Positions 13,201-25,200 of a DNA stretch of 64,000 nucleotides are shown one piece after another. A model generated the notes under the pieces. The model ran no database searches. It was not told the DNA's origin and worked only from the letters and a program-made list of their open reading frames with translations. Every line of letters begins with the position of its first letter. Position 1 is the first letter of the stretch. A program made the translations under genes and the position numbers. The DNA lies in contig BGZK01002017.1 of NCBI GenBank assembly GCA_005406025.1, forward strand, positions 1 to 64,000, written 5' to 3'. The stretch comes from Eumeta japonica (taxonomy: Eukaryota; Arthropoda; Insecta; Lepidoptera; Psychidae).

Positions 13201-16200
13201 ATTGCCGTAATGAGCATTTCGTTATATTCAATCATTTATTTCATCCATAAGTTACATTACCGTATTTACTTACGAAAGTAATGAATTGCTATTACTCAAT
13301 TATAGAAATTTGACTTAGTCTATTGTTATGGTTATGTTACAAATTTATTTAGTTGGTCCATTGCTATGGATTATATTACAGATTATATAACACGTAATTA
13401 TATTTAATTAATTAACAATCCATATAGCTCCAAACGACTCATATTCATAGATTAACGAGTCCATAAGAGGCGTTATTATCACAATCAGTCAAAACCTTGG
13501 ATTTACCTCCCGTCTGTCTGTATGTTTGCTTGTTCACGTATCACACAATAGGTGTTACCTGCTTTTGAACACAGTTTCGTTTTTCCACTGTTTTAAGTGT
13601 CATCAATAAATAGCGTCATTTGTTTTTGATTGTCTACTATAGACTATAAAATATTGTACGATAATTATGTGTTGTCTAAATCTAGAATCTAGAGTAGTCA
13701 GGATTCGTTCAAGAGATTGATAGGACTGAAATAATAAACCAACATCTGTCTCTGGAGAAACATACGAGGTATGTTTTTCTATATTTAGTATTCCTGTTTT
13801 CCTTGCCAGCGTAAAGGCGTTTAGTTGTCAAACATGGAGTGTTAAGTGTAGCTGTAAAAATAATGGATAACGAGAACAAAAATAAGTTAGACTAGTGTAT
13901 GTCCGCGGCTTCTTATGAGCAGTCGAAACACTTCCAATTTCCATTCCCGCTTCTACGTTCGGTGTAGAACACGAAAGGCAACAACGCCGTGTAACTTACC
14001 AAGACAGGCGATAAAGCAATGCGATTGACCACGCATTTTCGGGTAAAAATTGTTATGTATAATGCGTGCACAACAAAAATAACTGACAGACAAACAGATA
14101 CTGAGACTTATCACTTAAATGAGTCAATAATTTAAACGTTATTCGTAATACCAGTGTGGCAATAATTCATTGAAAATTAAAAGTAGGTTTCAGTTCAAAT
14201 AATGGTGAGTATAAGAAAATTATCACCAATATTAATGAGTCTGTTTCACACATTCAAGTCATTTTCTTTATATATTAACTAATCTATAAAACTTTTACAA
14301 CAGCAATCTAAACAGGAGGGACAATAGTTAACACACGAACACATCATTGTAAATATCTTCACAACGTAAACGCATCCGTGGATAAAGACATCGCCCTTTT
14401 ATTGTATGCCTTTGTAACGAGAGTGGGTATTAAGTCGCAACTCCAATTCCCTCAAGTCCCGTTAACACTGACATTTAATTAATACCCATAAAGGAGTGGG
14501 TATTAATCAAAAGTCTTTTTTAAGCTCACCTAAAGCCAAACCAGGTTTAAAGCTAAAAAAATTCATAGGATAGCTATTGTGAGTCCGATGCACGTCGTGT
14601 TACAAATTATTCTGACAATAAGCAAAGACGAATTTTGGAGACGCACTTCGACAACTGCATGAACACGGTGTAATTGAGCGAGCGATACTTACTGTCCCAC
14701 GCCTTGCTCCCAGTTTTTTCGCTGGTCAACCTGGTGGGTATCGGCTCACAACCGTCCGAAGGTCCGTTATTGTTCGTGTACCTGAAAACGACCCGTTAAG
14801 CTGCTTACAAATTCCACGTTTCGGTATAAGAAATAGGAAAACAGTGAAATTCAGAAACCAGGAAGTCCTCACTCGTAGTCGTAGGAGCCCGAGTCCTTTT
14901 CCGTGGTCGCCGCGGTGGCTCCTGGAGGGTTAGGAGTGGCCGCGGACGGCGCGTCATCAAAGCAACACACTACGGGTTCCAACCCTTTGAAGAAGCATAT
15001 CTGAGTGATTGAAAATTATAACTTAAAAGCAAGTTCACTCTGAATAACGCCGATACTCATATCTCAATGCAATTCAACGTGTATATTTAATTCTAATTTG
15101 TAGGTAGTGACATAATCTCATTGCTGTCGATATTTTGGGACTCCTGATCAAAAAACTGAGATAAGCAGTTTTCATAGTCCTTTCTTGATGTTAAACTAAC
15201 ACTACCAAAAGGATTCTGAAGAGACCGAAACAGGGAAAAATCTGTGAGTGCAAAGTCAGAGTTATGTGATGGATGGATAAATACTTCCCAACCAAACTCG
15301 CTCAATATTTGTTGAGTGGCTAAATATGTGTTTTGCCTGGCGGTAAAAGCTCATAATGAATAATGCCCTTCCAATCCCATCATATTCATAGCATTAACTT
15401 ATTGCAAGTTAAACCGGGTTTCGCTGTAGTCTGTGAAGCTTGCTTGCCTTTTGGCTGTAATCTTTATCGCACGTTCTTATCATAGGTAATACAATTTTCA
15501 TTAACATTGATCAATCTTTTCAAAAACGGTTCGGTTTCATTACGTTTCAATAGAGAATCGCAAATGAGTACACCATTCGTTAGATTTCTTTCAGTGAGCT
15601 CGTGTGGGACATAAGTACCGAGCTTTTTCATATATGCAGCTTTTTTCAAATGGGTTAAAACTGTTTTGTGGCCAATCTCTAGCTCTTCAGCTATGTCGTA
15701 AGAACTTATATGCCGATCTTGCTCTACTTTTTCTAAATTAACGTCGACTTTATCCGTAACAGATCGACCGGAGCGAGGTTCGTCTTTGAAATCAAAATTA
15801 CCGGACTGAAAACGCTTGAATCAATTTCGTGCTACTCTTACCGACACTGCATTAGGTGCATAGACACTACAAATTTATTTTGAGGCTTGTGTTGCATGTT
15901 TCCCTTTTTTGTTATAAAACTTCAAAACGTATTGAATTTCTACGTCAAATCCACTCGTTTTGGTTAACAGAAAAACAATAGAAAAATGGCAGGAACACCG
16001 TTTTACTTTTTTTTTCTTTTTATAAAATGTCATCTATTTAATGGTATCAAAACTGGCCAGATTCAAGCAGCACAACCAAAGAGATTTTACTGCAACTTTT
16101 TGCCTAGGGGCCGTTCGTCACACTAAATTTCGCCCCCCCTCATTTACATCACGTAAGCTAGACCCCCCTCTATAAATAGTTCATTTTGATTAACAAGACC

Positions 16201-19200
16201 CCTTTGCGAATGTATTTTATGAATGACCCCTTATAAAACACGAAAAAAGTTTTCGACGACCTATTGTATTATTGTCCATAGCAAAGCATTATAACTGACT
16301 CGCTTTTTACACTCTCAAGATGGAACGCGTATTCAAGCGTGCTTTATCAGTAAGGGCTAGATTTGAGGACTCATTATGAAATATCAGATATTAAAAATAA
16401 TAGATTTTGGCTAAATCACGTTTCCGATTTTGCGCTTTAAAATTCCAATTTAAAGTTCACCACATAGAGTTGCCATATATTGAAATTGAAAAATTATTTT
16501 AATATTATATTTGTATATAAACATTACAAGAATTACTGTGTAAAATACTATGAAATACATAATTTTATCATATATAGTCTACTGTTTTGATAGATTTTGA
16601 TAGCAACACCTGAAAAAATACGTTACCTGTGGCTGTTTTTTCATAGCTAATTCCCTCTTAGCCGATTCACAGACCGTTATGCCTCTACATACTCCTTGCT
16701 GGTCATCTTTTACGCACAGACTGTCTTCTGGAAAAGAAAACATTAATATAAATTTAACGAAACCCCAAAAACGGTCTCCGTGCTGGTGTGTACATAAGAA
16801 TTATTAAGCTTTAAATAAGTGTTTCTATATTCATACCCACATAACTTCTTCAATGTTTATGAAATTGCATTCCAGTAAACTAAAAATGCCTTTTTTAACA
16901 GTTAGCCTACCAGGAAGTGCACATATTTGCCGATATCAAAATTATTACACTAGAAGTTTTAAAGGTGTTTCTACAGTAAACCTTTAAGCAGAGGTATATA
17001 AAATTGTCCCTTTTTATAGGCGACCCTGATCGAGTTAACGTGCCTACAATGGTATTTTATGTATTGCATAAAATACGTAATTGTTTGTATTCATTCCACC
17101 TACAATTGTCTTTAGGGCTAGTCTAAAATTAATTATGTTCACCGTTTTAGACCCAACATTAATATTTTTCCCCAATTTCCTAAAATGGCAATGAACTAAT
17201 TATTCTCTATTAATATTGCATCTCAGTGAACAGGTTGACAAACTTTTAATAACCCGCCTCCTGATCATCGCGTTCAATATGCGTACAACTAAAACGTCAT
17301 AAGTCTCTATCGGATTACGCGCTAATTTTGACACAAACTTTAGCAATAAATGCACTGGTAATCTAAAAAACTCTTAATACACTTCGACTAACGCCGCTAT
17401 CGTAATAACGCTTTTTATAAAGGCCAACCCGTAATGAAGTCTTCAACTATATCACGCACGATGACCTTATAGCCTAAGATACGGCATTAGAAAAATATAC
17501 CCTCATCTGTTAATTGAATCAAATAGTGTTTTAAAGGCGGATAACAATATTATAAATTTATGAGAACAATATCTGCCACCATACTCCTGCCGCTATTAAC
17601 TACTAACTAATTAATTAATAATTAAATCCTCGCCTTTTATGTTAATAGCATATCGCATTACAAAACTTTCTAATATGATGTTTTATACCTTGTTACAATA
17701 GGCGACGACCTTTATGACTGCTACAGCTATCTGCAGCCAGGAGTGAACAGGTAGACGAACAGAACTTATTTACCTCGTCTGTTAATTAAAAAATATTAAC
17801 ACGCATGTAAAGTTTACAGAATTCTATCTATATTTATAATTGACAGTCACCGTGAAATTATTTGCAGCCTACATGAAAAAAGTCATTAGTATTAATATCA
17901 GCAGGACTACTGTGGCAGACATTGTTCTCATAAACTTATAATATTGTTATCTGCCTTTAAAACGCTATTTGTTTCAATTAACAGATGAGGGTATATTTTT
18001 CTAATACCAGATCTTAGACTATTATGCTGATAAATTGTGGTATCTATCAACCCTCTTAATAGTTAAAAATGCGCCTATTGGTAGCTGTCATGAAGAATAT
18101 ATGCTCAAGCTCACTGATATGATCATGAAGAATCCAGCTGATCCTATATAAGTTGACAATAATGCAAGCATATCTAGTTTTAAGTTTCGGCCCAATCAAT
18201 GTTCTATTATTCTCTATTTAGACGATTAGGAAAGACTTACCCCGGTAATGTCGGCGTGAAAAACCGAAATGTTGTAAGCTATCGACTGTCGACGACAAAC
18301 TAATGAATCAATCAAATCAAATCAAAAATATCTTCATTTCGTAGGTAATAGAAATTGCACTTGACATGGGTCATAAACAACTGTTTTCGACATTAACAAT
18401 TACCACCCATTCCAAATGCTGATTCACCATGAGAAGAATGAGCAAGAAATTCAAGTTTAGCTCTTTTTGACTCATCGATACTTTTGTATCGATATAATAT
18501 AATACAATATTTTTATTGAATAATTAATAATTTACTATAACACTTAGAAATAACATGAAGCAACCTGATAGCCGAGCGGTTCAATCCCGTTAGTTTTTTT
18601 TTTTATCAGACACGGTATAATAGCACTTGCCTATATAACTTTCTTGTAACGAAACGTTTAAATTCATAAAATAGCAAGTTTTTTCAGCTGGGATCCTAGT
18701 ACAAAAGCGCACACACTGCCCCTTAAACGATTTATTAACTTTACTTAGACGGGTCTTATGTGCAGCAAGATCGTTCTTATGTCTAGTGTTAATGTTACGG
18801 ATGTCGCTCCTTTTTTGGAACGATTCTATATGTCTCTTGATATATACCAGATTTTCATATATGTATTGTGATGCTAAGGTTAAAATATTAATTTTCTTAA
18901 ATTTTTCTCTCTCTCAAATCATAAACAGCATGAATAGCTCTCTTTTCAACACGAAAATGTGTTAATATCGACTGCACGGCCCCATACGGAAATGCCATAG
19001 ATCATGAGACTATAAAAAAACTAAAATAAACTAGTCTCGCGGTGCTTTTACATGTTAGCGACTGAATGATTTTCAGTGTATATTCTGCAGAATTAAGCCT
19101 TTTCGCCAATTTGGTAATGTGAGAATTCCAATGCAATTTAGCATCCAAAGTGAGACCACAGAATAAAGTCGTGTCTACAATATCCAAATTCCACGCTAAT

Positions 19201-22200
19201 CGCAAGTTAAGAAGATGCCTGGTATTCACGCCATTTTGTCCCCAAAATGTACAATACCATTTCTCCGATAGACGAAACCAACCTATAGACAGCGGGGTTG
19301 AGCAGACGTGCGGGAGTGACGTCGAAGAATATGAGGTCGCCGAGCATTACTTTAGTGGAGTGCGCGCGCGCGTTGTTAAAGATAATAAAAAGCGGTTAAA
19401 AGCAAGATTAGCCCTACAAATATATATGAAGTATCATTTGCGGAAGTGGTAGTTTATTGTGGTGCTAACTAGACGTTCTTGGCCACGCTCACCGCACGTC
19501 GGAAAGGACATCGAACGGCGTTGAAGCTAGCTGCGTCTCGTTAACTAGACAAACTCCCCTTTGTCTGTGGCGCGTGCAACTGGAATTTGTGACCGCGACA
19601 TTGAAGCTCGGTACACTGCTAAGTGTCGTAGTCAGTGTAAAAATACCTTGATCTGTGTCCACAATATAGCATGTATAATACAGTCAAGAGCGAGTCCATG
19701 AGTGGAATGGCCCAGGGCCCTGACTGGCAAATCTGTACCCCTCAAACGTGATTTGAGACTGCCTTCAATGTTGATATTGTAAACTCGATACTCGATTTCC
19801 ACTTCGGTCTTGTATTGCACAATATTGGTGCTTCTAAAATGCAATGAATCCGTACTACTCTTCTATTACTGTAGTAAAAGAGCAATAAATTAATCCCTCA
19901 TGCTTCTGATATTTCAAATTTTGATAGTCGTACCTTGGGGAGTGACCTCCATGGCGCTGTATGACCATGCGGATTTTGTGTTGGCCAAAACTGTCGAGGG
20001 TGCCGTTCCTTTATTCGTTATCGACGTGGAAGCTTTACCTGTATCAAAACATGTCATGTGAAAGAATAAAATATATAACAAATTTTTATTCAAGTTAAAA
20101 GACGATCAGTAAAATCCATTAGCTTTAAAGAGAATAGTGAAAACCGAATTAATTTAATGGAAAGTGAACATCCCAGCAAGTGGCGGTTGCATATTTAAGA
20201 ACCAGTAGAGTGGTTCCATCTCAGCGTAGTGGTCCATGGGCAAAACAACACGCAAGCAACCAGAGACCAGGTGGTCGCCACCGCCAATGGATATTCGAAA
20301 CACCAAAGGAGTCAGTAGAGCATTGTCAGCCTTTTAGGAAGGAATAAGATATGTGATGCAATGGAAATTTTCCACTGGAACTTTCAACAAGGAATAAGAT
20401 ATTGGATGAAGGAAGAATGGATCACTGGAACTCTCACTCACTGGACGAAATCAAACAGACAAAGTGTTCCCGGGAGTATCGTATCTCAGCTGTCTAGCTG
20501 ACCTATTTTCATGCTGTGGCCAAATTGGCTACATCATGGATCTACCAGACATAGCTTCTTTAAAGGCTGTATATTAGTATATTATTCTCGTACTCCTTTT
20601 CATTATATTGTACGTCCTAATCGCCACACTGAGCAGTTGTATTTAGAACCGAACTACTAGACTTTCCACACCTACATATAGATGCCCCTCGTTGATTCAA
20701 GCATTTAATGTGAGGCACCTCATATGATGGTTATTCCTTTATCAATAGTTTGTCAAAAACTTTATTAAAAAGCGCTTACTAACAGTTGCAAGAATCGTTT
20801 GATAATAAATTATCCTATACCACATCACTACCAAGAGTACTAAAATACATTCATTCATATTGACGTCATTAAGGGTATCCCGCTATAGTATAATGACATT
20901 TTAATGCTTTTGACAAAGTTAAGGACCTTTCTTGCATACATACATTTGGTCAGTCTGCAGATTTACCTTATACGTTATTATGAGGCAAATAAATCAATTC
21001 CTATACTGGAAACAACACGCCATTTGACATATTTGATAAAATGGATAATTGTCCAATTAAATTAATCACCGATAGATGCGAAGAGGTTTACAGCCACAGA
21101 ATTTAATAAAACAAAAATGGGTTAAAACCGCCATTTGTTTGTTGTAGAGATTATTCGTTTTCCTCATATGCACAGGAAGCCAGTTTGTGAGAAAATCATT
21201 ATGTTTATGGTACAAGCGCATTGACCGTGATAAAGGGAACAAAGGGCAGCGATGACTGTGTTCATTATTCCAAGAGGGATATATACGCAAATATACAGAT
21301 TCCAAAACAGGAGGGAATTCTATATTTGATGCCATGTACTTAGTTATGTGCGTTTACCGATTTCCCGAAAACGGCTAAACCGATTTGGACGCTCGAACTG
21401 TAGATTCTGAAATGGATTAATATATTTTTATGTGACGTGAAAAATAGCGAACAGGTTTTTGAAGGCTGCCTTCCCCGCCGTGCTTTAAATATACCGCTAT
21501 CTCTCATGGTTCCGATCTGTAAGAAGCCGGGGCAAACGCTTGTGTAAGCATAAAATATTGATTACATTTATCGGAGGACATAGTGCGGCTGCAGTGCAGT
21601 TTTTTATTATGGAAAGGATTTTTAAAATCGGTGTAACAGTTCGACTCAATAGTACAGAACGCGGACGAGTTCGGGAACAAATACTAAAAATAGATGGCAT
21701 GAAAGCCTCCCCCATGAAAACGTAAATATTTGTATCAACTTTCATGATGTTCAGTCAAAGGGTGTCCAAGTCCATTAACTATGGACAGACAGCAATATCC
21801 ATTTTTATGCATTAAAATATGAAACAATGACACAAAGAGGTTTATATGAAACTAGCTGACCCGCCCGCTTCGCAGGGTAATTTTTATTATAAATAAAATG
21901 GCGAAGGATTTACGGAATTATGAGCAGCCTAGAACCATCTACAAATCATCCCGCATCGAATGGCCCCAGTCCCATGTCTATACGTTTAGTAGTTTTTACG
22001 TGATTGGCGAACAAAGACAACCTATTTTCATTATATATGTATAGATAACACATAAAATGAAGAAATCTTTCAAGCAAATGAAATTAAAAGGGCTCAGATT
22101 CAAATTTCAGTTATTCCGCAATATCGATGAGACCATGGATGCTGTCGCTCATTAACTCACCATCCAAACCGTACAAGAAAAATACTCACTCTCACATCTG

Positions 22201-25200
22201 GGCGCTTCAGCTGTCCAGGAGTTATTGATGCAATGGATGCTTTTACTTCCGACGAGTGCGTGGCCATGGCGACACGAATAGGTCAGGTACACAGCCTGCA
22301 GACCGTCCCCAGGCTTAGCGTCTGGTTCACTGACCACGGTATAAGTGCCGTTGGATGGATAATCAGGTAGCACGCATAAGCTGTGCTGTTTCCTGCAACG
22401 AATGATACAATACCAGTTCAACTATTAATTGGCCATAGAGTATCCACTAGGTTTCACGTAAGCTGATAAAATGGGTCGTGATTGATTGTGTGTGAAATTA
22501 GTTAGACTCATTGTAAATTCTTTATAGCATTTTCGAGAGGAAAACGGGCATGCGAGCCACCGGAGATAGATGGTCAACGCCGCCCATGGACATTCGCTAT
22601 ACTAGAGGAGTCACCGATGGGATTGTCCTTTTGAGTACGAATAGGAGATCTTATAGAAGAGGCAATGTACTGATGGAGGGTAAAGTGAGAGGTCCGAAAC
22701 AACGAAATTGTAACTACCTTCCCAGCTTTTGCTCGTGAAAACATAGAATATGCCCCCATAATTTTACATACGTCGGACTTCTTCCAGAATTGAACTATTG
22801 CTATTGATGTTTAACACAGTTTGTTTGTAATTAACTTGCGACCAAACATTATAAAATATCCTTTTGTCACATTGAAATGGGAACCAACCTCATATTAATT
22901 TACTTTTCTTGGTTTAATTTGACAATTCGGCCAAAACCTTTCGTTATTCGAAATGATAAAAAAATATTAACTGTCTATGAAATTGCGTATTAGATTAAAA
23001 TGTACTGTATATTTATGTAAATACACGTAATTAAAATTCAAGTGTTTATGATTAAATACCAATTAACTTATTTAAAATTGTTATGGATCAATCTCATTTT
23101 AAACGATTATATAAATAGTTCTGAAAATAATGTTAACTCCCTAAAATAAAGCATGATTACATGGTAAGTACTCAACCAAACACTTTTCTGGTTTAAAAGT
23201 AACTTTTTTTAATAACCATCAGAATCAATCTCTAGGACAAATGCGAAAACTGTTATTGTATTGCAGAGCAGAGAACGAAGACATCGCTGCAAGTCAGAAT
23301 AATAAATGGTCTGTCTTTTCCCGGTTTTAAGATGCCTGTTTGCGAAACACCTAAGTCGGTTTTTCCCGTTTGTCCGTAAAGACTTGAGAAATTTCCGTTT
23401 GAAATTATAAAACCATAGTGTATTTAAACAATCGAGATGAAGTTTTCTGAGAAGGAGCAAGTTATTGCGTTTTATTTAAACTGCACCCACCTCCTATGAT
23501 TGTTGATTTCGGGTAGCCTTTTTCAAAGCACTCTTACCCCTTTTGTGACTAGGTGGGATTTTCAGTTTGGGTTTAAGTTTGCGTAAATATAGTTATATAC
23601 GAGCAGAATAAACTATATTTAAATATACATATATTTGAAGTCCCAAACAAACACATTTGTTTAGTTCATCCATGTATAAGTGGCGACATCGCGCCTTGGT
23701 TTGCCCCTGACTTCATACAATAAGTACTTACTGTGATGTTTCTGTGACACTCGAATCTTGCGCATTATCCAAATGGGCGTACACTGTAATGCAAACATTC
23801 ATTGTTGTTAATGCAGGCGCACACTCATTAATGCGCAGGTCTGTCAATTTTAATTAATCATCGGACTTATGTGGCCTCTGTCGTAATAACAATTAATGGA
23901 TAAGGTTTTCCTTAGATGCTACTAAACAATTATTATAAAAAACCTAATTCAATATATCATTTTTCTCATAAAAATTGTCCGTTGCGTGCATATTTTTTTT
24001 ATTGAACTACCACAAATATTTTAAGCCGTATGTATACCAAACACCTTCTGTACACCGACTACCAAGTAAAATCTTTGCGTTTTCCGCGCGAGAGCTGCAG
24101 ATGATGATAATTAAAATGAATGATAATTCTGTTAACAAAAGAAGTAATTGAAGTTGAGACTTGATCAAGACAAGGTTATGGTCCTTGGAAGATATGAGAA
24201 TATGTGCGTTAATATATGCGTTACTGAATATGTGTATGAGAAGTCTGAGAGTTGAACAACTGGAAGAATTTGTCTTCCTGGCTGATTTCTTTGCGAGCGA
24301 CTGTGAACATGATAGATATACGGGAAGGGGTAGTTTAGTACGGGAAACAAAGAGGTCGGTGTCTATTCTGCTTCTGTAAATAGTAAAAGAGCATCACAAC
24401 AAGCGCGTTTGGCTAAACATGATGAAGTTCTGCTGCCTGCATTTGTTTACGGTAGAGAAGTTGAGTGTGACAGAAGAAACAAGATGGCAGTAGAACCATT
24501 GCACCGGAGAAGATGTGACCCCTGTATTTTATGTGAGAAAAATCATTGAAAAGTGGATGTAGTAATAGTGATGTCAGAGAAATGTGTCATTTAATAGACA
24601 ATATAGTGCCTAGAGTTAAATAGGGACATGCTATTGTAGTTTAGCCGTCTGAAAAGGATGAATGAGAAAAACCCGACAGAACAAATACAAACTATACAAA
24701 GAGCGAATCTTGGCGATGAAGGGTCGGCAAGGGAGCCCTAGAAACTCTTCTGCAGATCGAATTGATGGTATATTAAACAAGGGCCAAATATTAAGCATCT
24801 GAAACCGACTAACTTGCATGATCTTGCCTGAAATGTTGGATTTATATCAGTGAAGCAAAATATACATGTATAGAACTATAGATCTTACCAAATGAAGATA
24901 CGCGATGTCTGCCTACCATTTTAAGAAACAAGTATCAGATAATTAATAAAAAATAAAAGGAGAAGCGTCTATAAGACTAATGTTGTAATGGGGTAAACCT
25001 TGTTTGTGGGTTTGGGTATAGGATGTAATCACCATATCGGCTAGCTTGATCTTGATGCCACTTTTACCAAATATTCTATAAGGCTTAAAAAACGCTTTGC
25101 CCGAGTATTTGTAAGTTTTGTGATAAACAACCGGTTTCGGTTGTATTCTTTATATACGCAATAAACATTTCTCATGATTTATCTGAAGACACGATAGTTT

